Source: Dysidea avara | Taxonomy: Eukaryota > Porifera > Demospongiae > Dictyoceratida > Dysideidae | Direction: 5' to 3' | Length of the DNA: 64,000 nt | Assembly: GCF_963678975.1 (NCBI RefSeq) | Contig: NC_089274.1 | Coordinates: forward strand, 21,041,133 to 21,105,132 | Shown: piece after piece, positions 1-13,200 of the stretch | How the letters are laid out: each line of letters begins with the position of its first letter | Position numbering within the stretch: position 1 is the stretch's first letter | The notes under the pieces: model-generated | Database searches by the model: none | What the model saw: the letters and a program-made list of their open reading frames with translations, nothing else | What the model was told of the DNA's origin: nothing | Translations under genes and position numbers: made by a program

Positions 1-165
1 TATAAGGTCAAACCTTCACAGGGGATGTTACCCTAATTAATGCAGGAATAGCATATGGATGATCAAAAGCCATACCTTAGTGGAGGGACTATATGATAAA
101 CTGATTGATAAACAATATGGCTTAGCTGTTTACTATAGCATTGTCATCTATTGTCATGAACACAT

Positions 166-2196
166 GATTGTATTTCGGAGGTTCCGGATGCAAGGTAGCA
201 CTGATTAACTTAAGGTATTGCCCCTACATTCTCTTGCATGACAGCATTTCAAAGCTGTAAATAAAACATTACCTTACTTCTGTCTACCACTTCTTTTTCT
301 CTTGCTAGCAGCAGCAGCAGCAGCGGCGGCGGCGGCGGCAGCAGCACACGTAGTGTACCTACCCAGGAAGGAGAACGTCACAGAGTGCAGCATTGGAGAA
401 TATTTTGGAGACGATTTCCAGTGAGAGCTGTTTGAGGGACGCGCTTCTGAAGCACTTGCTGACTGGTCATGACAAGAACACAGTCCCACATCAACACATG
501 AGCTCCTCTGGCTCATCTCACCAGACCAATGCTGTTCAGATATTGTTGACAACTCAAGCATCTCAACAAGAAATTCAACCTGCATTGGTTGTACAATCAG
601 GAGAGAATTCTGTATTGGTCATAAGCGTGCATGATGTGTTAGATTACTTGCAATATTGACAGACCTCCCAGTTACTACTTCCAGACCACAATGATCTGCT
701 ACTGAGTCCAGATCACACTCCCTCCAGCTGGAGGGGAGCTTGCACTTGACTGTCTGGCCTACACTATGAGATGCAAGGAATTTCTCAATGAGTTGCAGAC
801 CTTGTCATCAGTTCCTGGCGAGGAAACACCAATTTTGCCTACAAGCATACAGTACATAGCTGGTGTGTCAACAAGGTGTCAATCTCATTTCAACATCTGT
901 GGTAAACATCATACAGATCTGTTCTTCAGTAAACATGTTGAGATTAGCTATAACAACAACACATCCTGAGGTCAAAGGAACTGCAGTGGGAAGTCATCCA
1001 ATAGTTTCTTGACTTCTAAAAGGAATGTTTATAACAGCTGACCACTAGCACCATGTTACACAATCTCCTGGGATGTTAGGAAGGTTGTGGGATTTTTATC
1101 CGAATACAAGTCTACAACTCTATCCACTTTACAGCTTGGCAAAAAGGCAATCACTTTTTTAGCCTTAGTCAATGCAGATAGATGTCCTGATTTAGATCGG
1201 GATAAAATCAGGAGGATCCCGGATGGAATAGAATTTACTGTGGTGCAACTCCCTAAAACCTGATCTCCTAAATGAGCAGTGTCTCCAAGAAGAGTGTTCT
1301 ACTCTAGCTTTCAAGACAACAGTGAAATTTGTCCCATCACTGTTCTACATAGAGGCATAAGTGGACAGCAGCCACTGTTTATGACATCCAGAAGGCCTTT
1401 TCACAGAGTCAGGCCAAGTACAATCGGTAATTGTCTTGCAGCTGGCTGGAATTAATATACTATCTTTTTCTGCCCACTCCACAAGAAGTGCAAGCACATA
1501 AGCTTCAAAAGGTGTACCTATCAGTGATATTTTAAAAGCATCTAATTGGTCATCCAGTTCAACTTTGAGCAATTTTACTACCATCCAAACAATCCTGACA
1601 CTTATTTGAGAACCACCCTCCAATCAACACAAGAAGAAAGGTACTAATGCTGTGTATACACTAATACTCTAGAACACAAGTATCATCAAGCTTTGAATGT
1701 ACCATAAGTTAATCAATGCTGTGAGCCTCCTACATACAATTCCCTGTGGACAAGCTCCATAAAGGGAATTGTGATGACAAGGTCCATAAAAGGAATTGTG
1801 ATTGTATGAGGAGGTGTAGGATACAAGGTACAGCACTATTCCACCCTAGTTTGTGTCTCTGTACAGTGAGGAACAGTTATTCATCTACAGACTTGTGGCC
1901 TGATGCTAGGCAATAATCCTGACATTTTTGATCTCAAGGTATAATTAATAATAGGTGTTTCTGATTTTGTGTATGGAGTTCATTTACAATGATTAATGTA
2001 CATTTGCTAGGCACTTTGTTACTGTTTTGATCATCACTACCTACACTTGACTGCATGCTTGCAATTAAAAAAAGAAGCGGTAAATGGAAGTGAGATATTT
2101 ATATCTTTGAAATGCTGTCATGCAAGAGAATGTAGGGGCAATACCATAAGTTAATCAGTGCTGTACCTTGTATCCTATACCCTCATACAATCACAA
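166..2196. mobile_element. Transposon-like unit of about 2 kb with long terminal inverted repeats
   Basis: The stretch at about 193-258 is matched, inverted, by about 2104-2172; both contain TGCCCCTACATTCTCTTGCA or its complement. Weaker matching extends outward to a TGATTGTAT-like end on each side, giving arms of roughly 90 bp. A further partial copy of the arm lies near 1690-1845, so the unit may be nested. Inside are a CAG/GCG triplet run (309-345), a possible exon (367-659) and an open minus-strand frame (1345-1623, 92 aa) with no family I recognise. No transposase motif is visible, so it looks non-autonomous. The limits are approximate. Confidence 0.6.
367..659 (+). CDS. Candidate terminal exon inside the inverted-repeat unit, function unknown
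   Basis: A frame opens after a possible acceptor (ACCCAG at 361-366) and runs to a TGA at 657-659. It encodes about 97 residues rich in Ser, Gln and Leu, ending in DVLDYLQY. The preceding triplet run gives poly-Ser/Gly or poly-Ala in other frames. No domain is recognised and there is no good ATG. It may be captured host sequence, a transposon remnant or chance. Confidence 0.2.
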
Positions 2197-4266
2197 TTAC
2201 CTTGCCCTCAGGGAATTATGTAATTATGTATATATACCCACTCCATAGTTTAAACCACACAATTCTTCACACCCTTAGATTAGCACACCTGTATGTCATG
2301 TTCACACTACTGAGTGTTGATAACATGGTCACTTCAATAGGTACCAAAAATGGACACTTCACAAGATCACATAAGTTTGGTAAGCATGTGTACACCACAC
2401 ATTATTGGAGTGTTGGGACTGCAATAAAATCATCACTCAAATTTAAGATTTCTCTCAGAACAAAGGCTTGACCTTGTCAACACTTATCTATCATCAATAA
2501 AACATTGCAGAGGTGTACACATGATCAAAAGTGAACTGGCTGTACTGGCTGTTTTGACACTCTCCCCCATAAAAATAATATTATGAACTCTTGGACATAC
2601 AAATGATGTCCTGATTACCAAGTAGGTGATCCACATTGAACGGTTTCACTGTAGCAACAAATGGACAAGCTAAAGTATTGTTATTTAAAAATGAAGTAGG
2701 GAGACACGCCAATGTAGGGACAGGACTATGTTGCAATACAATCATTCATATATCTTGTTTCACTGGCTTTTATTGCTTGGATCCCTGCTTCATTTTTACA
2801 TTAATTTTTTAAAAAAATACTTATTTTAAATAGCTCTTGTGACTATTCTATTAGAAAATTGAACACAGTTGTTGTATTAGGGTGACTGCTTTATTAGAGT
2901 ATCTTCTCAGATGACTGGCCTGCACAACATTTTCAAGGGGTGTGGTCTTTCCGTACCTCCTTTTCACCGTGTTACCAGTAAGAGACGTGCATACCAACCA
3001 CCATAAGTATGGCTTATGGGGAATGTCGTGGTTCTGAATCATGATTGGTGCTGCTAAATCATAAAGGGGCGTGGTCAATCCTATTGTGCAGCTACAGGTA
3101 TGGGTAGTAATACCTCTAAAGCAGTGGACTGCTTTAAATAAGTGTAAATATGCAAAGTGTTGACACCTCAATACAGTTTCATTGCATATGAAGACGATGA
3201 CGATGACCAACCTGATTGAAGATAAAGGTACATAGGTTGTTATCTGGCATTAGCAACACAAACTCTTTAAGGTGCTTTTTTGTCGTGCAAGATATTTCTA
3301 TAATAGTTTAATGGGTAGAATTTTGGAGGGCATGCATCATTTTGGAGGGGATCCCTACTATACACAGTACCATACTGTATGATTATTTTCATAAGCCCAA
3401 ATTTCTCAAACACACTTAGCATGAGTTTGGGACCTATTTTGCCAATTGTCAACAGGCACTGATTAAATGCTAAGTGAATAGACTGCAGAGCATATCAAGG
3501 ATATCCATTAAAAGTGGACTATTTTAGCCTCTAAAACACTTCTTGTAATCCTTGTAAAAACAAAGTTTGTGTTTTACATTTAACCTCAATAGTTATTCAG
3601 TAAGACACAAATTACCCAAACACTGTACATTCTGTGAGAATCCTACAATGAGCCAAACAGCACTGTACTAGTTATGAACAGATTGACAATAATTGGTCTC
3701 TAAGTTTCTTTTAAAGGTTAATAAAAGGTATCCCTTGTCAAAAATTGGCACACAACAGCTAGGCCGTAAGGTTGCATTTTCCCTCATTCATTCATGTGAA
3801 ATCAATAATTAACCTGGCCTTCAACAAAAAGGAATTACAAGATAGGGGTGGGAAACAATACTGATATTTAGCTGTTGTGCAATATATATATTTTAAACCG
3901 AATAATATAAATGTTTATATTAATACCGCATACTGATATACCAAGAATACCGGTTTTCAAATTATTCAAACAGTACAGCAGAACTCATTAGCAAGAGTGG
4001 AGCAAAAAGTGTAGCGTAGGATTACTAGAAAGGTGCTAATTGGAGACCAGTTGAATAATTGTCTAGCTTTTCCACTAGGAGCCATAACCATAACCTTGAC
4101 ACTATTTAAAAGCAGATAAAATTCCAGCCCCAGTAGAGACTTGATCCCTTGGCAACATGCCATCTAGGCATGTGCCACAAAGTAGCTAATTTCCTCTGCA
4201 TCCAACTACTAAGGTGCGACTAATAATCAGAACATACACGTATGTGGCTAATTAATATTCAGGTAC
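2197..4266. other. Intergenic stretch with no supported gene
   Basis: AT-rich sequence with only short unsupported frames. It holds two neighbouring copies of the dispersed TCTATTAGAGTA-type motif (2841-2860 and 2883-2904), and the repeat end TATTATGAACTCTTGG near 2578-2593. A tRNA-like repeat piece on the minus strand at about 4128-4178 has a relative at about 4547-4597; both include a GGGATCAAGTC B-box-like segment. Further exons of the minus-strand GTPase may lie here, but I found none. Confidence 0.4.
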
Positions 4267-4844
4267 CTGGTCACCACGAGTGTCCTGATAGTTCAAGGTC
4301 TCGTGTTGATTACCGGCAGTCTCTCTCCAGTGAAGGGTGCCATGCTGATCATCTGGATGATGTAAGGTTTGCTCCACACTCATGGGAAACTCTGGCATCC
4401 CATTAACTGACCGACACATGCTACCAATCAGTGAAGACTTGCCTGATCCAACTGGGCCAAAAAAAGCTATGTCTGGTAACATGTGGTTAAGGATTACTAC
4501 TAAATCAATAGGGTGTCAGAATCTTGACATTGAATACAGAAAAATAGCCTAGTGACTTGATCCCAAGACAACTTGCAGTCTAGGCAAGTGCCTAAGGAAC
4601 CACACAGTCCAGGATCTGGAATTCACTCTGTATTTCACAACATGACTTCCGTTACACTACACCTTGTTATAAGGATACTAGCCTTCCTAGTCATTGGTAT
4701 TCTGATCTTCTCTCCGCTTACTGGGTCATTCTCCGCGGACTCCCATACTGGTGGCTCGTACGACTGGAGGTCACGCCTCCTCTTGGCTAGATGGTCCAAC
4801 TCCTCTCGTGTTAATCTGTTCCCGTCCATAAAGTCGTCCGCCAT
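4267..4844 (-). CDS. P-loop GTPase fragment, IFI44/IRG-like (5' exons only)
   Basis: Two exons are visible. The upstream one (4663-4844) starts MADDFMDGN and is charged. The downstream one (4267-4472) holds a Walker A motif GPVGSGKSS followed about 50 residues later by DTRGDQ, a likely Walker B/G3 site. The GPVGSGKSS form is common in interferon-inducible-44-like and related animal GTPases, where GTP binding drives innate or membrane functions. The two exons are in different phases as read, so a small exon between them is missing or the first exon is misread. The remaining G4/G5 and C-terminal parts were not found downstream, so the gene is either incomplete or has exons too divergent to see. 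An in-frame upstream Met would start it at 4952, which would overlap the kinase first exon. Confidence 0.5.
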
Positions 4845-4884
4845 CAGCGGGTTCTGGTGTGCGTTAGATAGAATTATGACGTCA
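4845..4884. promoter_or_regulatory. Putative bidirectional promoter with a perfect CRE/ATF palindrome
   Basis: Only 39 bp separate the proposed GTPase start (4844, minus) from the kinase ATG (4884). The octamer TGACGTCA lies at 4877-4884, its last base being the A of the kinase ATG. TGACGTCA is the consensus CREB/ATF site and is common in divergent TATA-less promoters. That it acts here is inference; one or both genes may start at other Met codons. Confidence 0.4.
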
Positions 4885-7800
4885 TGTCTGTCTATGCTGT
4901 TGGCACTACATTTCTTCGTTGGATCTGGCATTCCAGCCCGCCCCAGCCACAAGAAGCAAAATTTCCTGATACGGTACTGGAGAAATACACTATAGTTAAG
5001 TCTATTGGGGAGGGCGCGTTTGGGGAAGTGTTTGAAGTGACTGAGAAGAAATCAAATGGTAAATACGCACTAAAGCACATCAAGACGGAGCCTAACACAT
5101 TAGAGGCTCAAGTTAAAGAGGTAGGGCTGCATTTCGTGAGTAAATATCGTAAGTTATTTTCTCACGTGATCTATAGCTGCAGCTGCAAACAAACTGCAAA
5201 AGTGCCCACGTGGTGAAAATATATGATCATGTGATCTGGGAGGGTCACGTGTTCAGCATAATGGAGCTGTGTGAGGGTGGTAACCTCAGAGATTGGATTA
5301 GACGCCATCAGAGAAACAACATGATCAAGGAAGTGGTATGTATTGATTATCGTGACCCTTATTTCAACCTGATTTCTAGGTGATACTGCATATGTTATTG
5401 GATGTGTGTAGTGCAGTGCACAGTTGTCATAGTAATGACATTATCCATCGTGACTTGAAACCAGAGAATATTTTATTGGATGATAATGGATGTGTCAAAT
5501 TAGGTGAGTCATAGCCTCCTGATTGGCTAGATTTATGTGCTAGTGTATTGTAGCTGATTTTGGTGTTGCTAAGCAACTGGATCGACAGAGTAATCAACGT
5601 GTCAACACATTTTGTGGTGAAATGCTATCTCCATGTTAACGGTAATTATGTTGTATCCAATTTAGGAACGTACCCATATATGGCACCAGAGTTGTATCAG
5701 ATCATCTTGAATGGCACTGAAGCTGATGGGTGTGTCACATGGTTGCTGTGGTAACCATTATATTTATTGCTGTGTTTGCAGATATGATCACTCGTGTGAT
5801 GTGTGGTCGTTAGGGTGTGTCCTGTTTGACATGGCAACGCACAGCAACAAGTTTATTTGTGTGAGTAATGATTTTGTGTATTTTATGAGTCTGTTAATAT
5901 GGACACTAATCTTATTATTGTTAATGTTATGTTAATGTGGACACTAATCTTATTATTGTTAATGTTATGCTTCAGACCAAAAAAGGTAGCGTAAACCAAT
6001 GTGGGCGGATAGCTAATTATTCACAATTCGTTACAACCCTGACTATTTTATTTTATTAGTTAGCTGACTGTTCTATTAGAGTATTTGCATGATATCAATC
6101 ACTATGTGTGGCTGCTTGTATTTAACCTGGGTGCATGCTTCATACTCTGATGAGACCCCCTTCAACTATCCCTATTAGCCATACATTTAAAACCTTGTAT
6201 AGCCGGGACAATACTAACAACAGTAATTTTTATGCACCAGACATTGTGTGCATTTGGATTTGGTGGAATTTGCAGTACACCGTATATCCTGAGGAGGTTG
6301 GTCACATGTCAATAGCCCTATGATGTAATTGACAAGTTTCATATGGAAAAAAAATTAACTGCTTTCCTAGCAACTGGATTTTGTAGGTGTCAACTGTTAT
6401 AGTGATGTATCCAAAGATAGCATAAATACCTTGCTGGGCAAACCAAATAATTGGCCAGTTATTTTTTGCATAACCAATCTCTTAAGATATTCTCTCAAAT
6501 ATATGTTTTTGGTACTTTTCTTACGCTACAACATTGATATCACACTTGTAGTAGGATTCTGATATAGGTATAATCACTTGGTCAGGGTTCTGCCCACACT
6601 GGTCGGCAGTGGTTCAAAGCGACCAGTACCTCTAAAAATCGACCAGTACCCTCTTAAATCCGACCAATACAATTCTTAAGTATATCATTGATACGCATGC
6701 AATATACTCTAACATAACACACAGCATATCAGTTCATGTTAACTTTAGGCCACCACTCAGGAATTTCTGGGCAGAACCCTGCTTGGTTGAGAATAATCTG
6801 GCAAAACTGTTAAGGGTACGTAGCTTACATGCTAGGTGTAGCATTAAGGGGGCAAGCAACTGTCCTATGGCTTCCGTGAATAAAATTGTGTGTTTTATTT
6901 GAAGCTATAAAACCAACACAGATACTGTTCTCCACCTGATGAATAAAACATGTTTTAGTTGAGACATTGAACTTCTGTTTAGTGCAAATCTGAGTTAAAT
7001 CCTCTGAAGTATGTACAAATTATGGAATGGTTACAAACCCTGCAATTTTATCACTGAAATTGATTCTCCTCCTACAGCTAATTGTGAAACTCCCCAAAAA
7101 TTCTTGTAGTGGGTTGTAATAGTATTATCTTTAAAAGTATGTTATAGAACTTTGCATGGGCGAGATCAAAGGAAGAGTGTACTTTAAATTTCATAAAGTA
7201 TACTTTACGCTGGCAAATAGTACTTTATTGACCACAAAGAGTGCTTTATTGTACAAATAAAGCACTCTTTGTGGTCAATAAAGCACAGTTGCCCACGTGC
7301 CTTAGTGCAGGCTAACAGCTTGCGGCACTCACGTCAGTACAACTAATCACCCAAGCCGGTGAAGTGATAGCCTTGCCGCACTGAGTGATCAATCACCCCA
7401 GCCAATATGAGTTCTACCACTGGATTGCTTTTATAGACATACTATACCTAAATGCTTCTATGATGGGTGGGAGAAGGTAATGTTGCTGTTACGTTTGTTA
7501 ATGTAAACGAACAAGTCCTGGAGATATCACAGAAATACTTCACCATGTGTCACAATAGAATCGATTGTGGGTTTTAACTATAACCTGCCAAAATATGTGA
7601 TGAACGTCTACTATGCCAAAATATGGTGAACTACGCGTGAATTATTTTGTTAAAACTAGTTTGTGTGTATTCAGACTGCTTAATAGTTCGTGCAACGCGT
7701 GTTAATTACGAGTCCTGGTGTATGGTGAAGCTACATGACTAGAAAGTTCCATAAATCATTTAAAGCATTGCCTTGCTCGTCACTCGACGCTTGCCTCAAT

Positions 7801-9892
7801 GCTAATAATGCACTCGGCTTCGCCTCGGCCGTGTGCCTCTTACTTTATTTTTCATATAGCACTCGCGGCAATGCTTTAACATATACGAAACAGATTTTAA
7901 GGTATGACTACTATGGCTTCAAAAGACAAGATTACTGTTTTTCATAGAAAATTTAGAGAGTTCAATAGTTCATTTGATTAAGTACTTCAAAAAATTACTT
8001 CCATATATACTTTTGTTACCAATATACTTAGATAGCAGATGACAAAATTTAAGAAGTATAGAACTAAAACTGAGACCAGATCCAATATCCAGTCCAGTGA
8101 ATGGATACACCCTTATTTGGGTCTAAAAATACTAAACTGAGTCTTAAAGTCAGTACTTCTAACTGGAGATGGTGATTTTTAAGTACCACAAACACATCTG
8201 ATACAAAAGGGGGTGGAAAGCAAGCATAGATCACTGAAAACCAAGATTTTTCATGTGAAGCCATAGGAATTAGAAGTGTGCCCCCTTAAAATTGCAGGAA
8301 ATGTCATTCTATTCTGTAACCGGACAACTGACAGTTGATTGCTCTGATCAGTAACTGGTTATGATATCCTATCCAGTTTCACAGCACTAGTCATGAGGTA
8401 TGACATTTTGAAGTTTGTAGTTTTCCCATACGTTGTCAGGTATATGATGGGGTGACAGTTGCCCCTTCTGGGATATCACACACACATAGGATTCAAAAAT
8501 GTCTTATGACCTATAGGTACTATCCGTTTAAAACTTCAAGAGATTATTTTTGACATTCTCACCAACTGATGTCAAATTTAGTTTGTTAGAGACAGCAGTT
8601 ATTATGTTATTATGAAATTTGTCTATTACACAACTGAGCACTAGAAATTGACTTATTATGGAGTCCTTTCTGTCACATTTATGCGATGTAGTAGTTAGGA
8701 AAGCCAGACAAAGTATTGGATGGCTGAATGAAGGGTTCTGGGAACTGTAAATTGTTGATTTGCACATTAGAATACTTTTTGTCAATACCGAGTGTTAGGG
8801 TTGAATGGGTTGAACTTTTCTTTGTAATCACTAAATGTACGAAGATGTGTAACCAGCCTTCTGTGCTGTATATCACGCAAGCAGCTCACCATGTGGTGAT
8901 CACATGCCATGGTTTATCATTCCCTCAGGATATCAAGGAGACAGGCAGGGGACTAGGACTGACTGTGTGTCAACAAGGACCATCTGTCATAGCATCTCTG
9001 ATAGCAACACACATACCAGCAGTGAGTAATACGTGTGTGTAGCACTGAGATGAATTCCAAAACAACAAACGGTTTGAATATTAATGTGATGTAGGTAATT
9101 CTCTCAGTACCTTTGTCTCAGCTTTAGTGTGCGGTGCTGTGTATGGCTGTGATGCACCACATTGTGCCAGTTCAAAAATTGCAAGTTATGAATAATGCTG
9201 TTTTGAAATAGAGATTTACTCTCTTGCTGGAGATGTTCTAGACTAGCAATACAAGTTAAGACGTACTCTATTATGTATGTGTGAAACATATAGATGTGTA
9301 ACATGCCAAGCTAGCATACTGTCAGGGAATGATTGCAACTGATGGCCACTTTTCCACCTTTAGTAGTCAGTTGACAAAATACTCTAATAGAACACTCACC
9401 TCTAACTTGTTACCAGCATTGCTTGTTGTTACTAAGTGAAAATTCTGTTTGACTATTTCAGGATTTCAAACTAACCCAGAGGTTGTTGACTTCAATGCTA
9501 ATTGCTGGTCCCAAAGAGAGGACATCACTGGTAGATATTTTAATAGACAGGGAGCTGCAGAAAGCTGTACAGAACCCTCAAGATGGTAAGTAGCCACACC
9601 CCTTACACCTGCAGCTTACCACCAGCTACACCCACACTAGGTCACTGGTATGAATAAAGAGATAACATCAACAAAATAGGGTTATATGAGATCAGATGAA
9701 ATGATGAAGAACTGTCAATATTAATTTTATTTTTATAAGAACACAATTCAAATACATGAAATATATTAAATAATTATTAGATGTAAAAAATAAACAAAAT
9801 TGTTTTGTTTTTTTCATTATACGGTAGTGGAGAAATTTGTTGGCATGGTAGCAGTGCTGTCATTGACACTGAGTGATGATAGAGCACTCTGA
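4884..9892 (+). CDS. Serine/threonine protein kinase, single-domain, NEK-like
   Basis: Nine exons join in phase: 4884-5120, 5183-5335, 5380-5503, 5554-5616, 5666-5729, 5782-5860, 8929-9021, 9462-9585 and 9828-9892, giving 333 aa. The protein is essentially a kinase domain: glycine loop GEGAFGEV (42-49), ATP-binding Lys64 in YALK, catalytic HRDLKPEN (153-160), DFG (173-175), GTYPYMAPE activation-segment end (193-201) and [11 protein letters not shown] of helix F. The late exons give the C-lobe end ([16 protein letters not shown]). All catalytic residues are present, so it should be active. NEK or a related group fits by overall feel; exact family placement needs a tree. Intron 6 (5861-8928) is 3 kb and holds MITEs. 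The first 30 residues are unconserved and the true start may differ. Confidence 0.85.
6583..6781. mobile_element. MITE with perfect 14-bp inverted ends and 6-bp target duplication
   Basis: The ends CAGGGTTCTGCCCA and TGGGCAGAACCCTG are exact inverted repeats, and CTTGGT directly flanks both sides. The unit is about 199 bp in the kinase intron. CAGGG-type ends are typical of hAT-derived MITEs. Confidence 0.75.
7220..7286. repeat. Near-perfect 31-bp-arm hairpin
   Basis: The arm around TTGACCACAAAGAGTGCTTT is followed, after about 5 nt, by its inverted copy. It lies in the large kinase intron. Transcribed, it would form a strong stem-loop; a collapsed foldback MITE is the simplest origin. Confidence 0.75.
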
Positions 9893-10291
9893 CATGATGC
9901 CAGGCTGCTCATTGAACCCCTATACAGTGTGATGGATCACGTGATGTGTGTAGGAGGGAACAAAATAATACAAAACAGATTGGAAACACCCTTTCATAGT
10001 GGCCATACAGTATGCCAATATTTGAAAGCCCTTCTATACACCACAGACATTATTGTTATGCCTGTTGCTGGCTGTATTAAACTGCATGATAAATTTCTTT
10101 ACTACTGCACTTCCTGCAATAACAAATGGTTAAGGAACGAGAACAGTACAAACTCTCACAGAACAAGACAGTGGAACCTGTCTAAGCCAGTTATATTAGA
10201 GCCAAACTTAAATAAACAGGTCCCTATGGAACTGTTGGCAATCCCCTCACTTCCAATCTGTTTTGGTCTATTATCTATTGGTGGGCTAGAC

Positions 10292-13200
10292 TCACTTGAA
10301 TTCCTCACAGCCAATCACCTCCTGATAATGCATGATGGTTGCCTTGTTACGGGATTTGCCCCCAGGAGATATTGGACTGGTTGCAGTGACGGTCCATTGT
10401 AAGTAGTAAGTACCGGCCTCAGGGCACTCGAAACTACCCTGTGGTGAAGCCATATGATCCACTCATCACTGGTAGTGATACTCACTTGAATGGATTCTCC
10501 TTCACGATGATTATGGGGCTCCAGTACTATGGAGACTTTAGATGCTGAAGCTGTTGCTGCTGTGGCATCTGCTGACTTAGCTCTTAGCAGACAGAATAAC
10601 ACCTCCCCAATAATGACATCAAACTCCCACGCAATAAATGAATTAGGTTCAGTCACTTTTACCATCATCTATTGGTTGGTGCTAAGCAACATGCTATACA
10701 TAACCATGGTAACAAACCTCATGAGGAGATCCCTTAGTAACAGTGGCCCGTTGGTAAAGGGCGTCAAGTCCCCAGTCCTCATCTGAGTGCTCACATGATC
10801 CATATAATTCCTTAGGAACTAGGCCAGGTTTTGGTAGCTGGCTCTGTAAGGAAACAGCAAAAACAAAAAATATTACATTACAAAAAAAAAGCAGCAATCA
10901 TTATTACCAAGAGTAAATAATGGAAGAAAGAGTATCCAACTGCCATATACTGCATCAAAAATGAGCACATCAAGTAGAGAAGCCATCCTGTAGTGCTATC
11001 AAAGTAAGTGTTGAATGAAGTAATAAACACCTTCTAGCTCAGACTGTTTGGCTTCAAATCATGCCTGGGCACTTCAAATAGTCCGAGCTAGAAGGTGTTT
11101 ATTACTTCATTCAACGCTTTCTTTGAAAGCACTACAGGATGGCTTCTCTACTTGACATGCTCATTTTTGATGCAGTATATGGCAGTTGGATACTCTCTCT
11201 TCCATTATTTACTCTTGGTATTACTCATCACCATCAAAACATTTGGCATTGTTGACTGGTCAACTTACTAATTGGTGATGTGTGGTGTTAATTTAATACA
11301 CACCTTAACACATTTGAGGTGAAGAATGTTTGTTGTTTACCTTCACATTGACACATAATTGAAAACTAGCTCAGCAACTAGTTTAATTAATCAATGACAC
11401 TCACTAGAAGGGAGTCATTTCACCAAGAGTTCATGAACTCCTGATTATGCCGAACCACTAATTATTATTTCCACACATCAGTCTCACATGAGCAGACCAC
11501 ACCTCCTTGTTATTTTTTTTTGCAGCATTGTTGGTCAGTGAGTTTCATTGGATATAAATAGTTTCCAGCATTCTTAAGCATCAGTTTGTATGTATAAGTG
11601 TGTTGAGTACAGATTATGTTCTGCAGTGTCAACATGAGAGTAGAAGGCAAGGCCATGTCTCACGCAGAGCTGGGGTAGATACTTCAGTACTTTTATTCCA
11701 TGTAACTTAGATACAGTTATTCTTTTTACTATAGGTGACTAAGTGTTTAGTTACTAGTTACTTTCATAAATAAGTTATGTTTGTTTGTTAACTTTTGTAA
11801 CATGATTATTTTGCATGGGAATAAGAGAACTACATAATAATTTTACATACACTTTCTGAAAATAACGATTCTGTAGCCATTTCAGCTCAGTTTCAATTGT
11901 TACGTCTGCTACTCAAGCTGAATCATGAAGAACAGTCCACAGAAAGTGTCTACTTGACGTGGCTGTAGCACAAAAATTGAAGTGCTCTTGCTTTTAAAGC
12001 ATAATTATACCTACAGATATTTCTCTACTTTATAACATTTTTTATTTGTGTACAAGATTTTTGGCAGTTGCATACATAATAGAAGGCAGATAAATCACAC
12101 ATGATCTTGACTATACACGTTATGGACCAAGAAGCAGACACCACAAGCATTGCTGTCTATTTATTTCCCAACAAGAAATAGTATAGCAGAAAGTTGGCGG
12201 AAGGTATTAGTCTTTAAACAGCAAATGAGGTAATGTAATTCAGAGTACATAAGCATAGAGTTCACTAATACATCACATCACAATACAGGATATTCAGGTT
12301 ACTAAGATACTGGTCCCACTTGCTGTGGCATTGTGTTGTTACATGATTATGGAACTGTGCACTGCTATAAACTACCATTGTTATTTGAGCACAAATGTTG
12401 TGCTTCAATGGAGATCATCACATAACATGCAAACTTTAATCCCTGCTTTTAGCCATGATTGGTATAATATTTTAGTCACACTGGTTAACTTTTTTGAACC
12501 ATAATTTATCATAATAATCAACTCCAAATAAGAGGCTATTATTATTGCACAATAAGTGCACCTCCAATACTAATTATTGGCAAGTAAAGTAACCGTTCAA
12601 CTAGTTTTCAGCTATGTACAAGTTCTGCTCATTTCACAACTTAACAAATGGAGGGAAATACGTGAAGTGTGACTGCAATCAATCCACTTGAAAGTTGTCT
12701 TACTATATGTGAAGTCATTGATCCCTAACTGCAACACTGTGCACTAGGGGCAAAACAAGGTGGGACACCAAGAAGGTAAAGAAAAATCCATAATGCACTA
12801 TGCCAAAAGTCATGTTAGACAAAGCGACATCTAACTGTGAAAAAATCAAGCCTGTAGTATTAAGTGATCCCTGCGCCAGTTAGTTTGTTAGCTAGTAGAA
12901 AACAAAAAGTTTTATCTTCAGAGTTTTAAGGGCATGTCTGGGCTTCCAATCAATACTGCCAAATATACTGTAAGGTTGGCCAATGCTTTTAAAAAGTCAG
13001 TGAACCCAGACCTTGTGGTTCCTACCATTAGTAACACCAACTTGTGAATATTAACAAGGTACCACACAGCCAGAGTTGGGGCAGTTACTTCAGAAAAGTA
13101 ACTAGTTACGTGTTACTTTTATCCCATGTAACTTAGTTACAGTTACTTTTCAAAAGGTAACTAAGTACTCTAGTTACTAGTTACTTTCCTAGTATAAATT

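Noticed and set aside
9929..10402. 157-codon plus-strand open frame
   Set aside because: It overlaps, on the opposite strand, the last GOLD exon of the SEC14L1-like gene, which has clear homology; no domain is seen in the plus frame.
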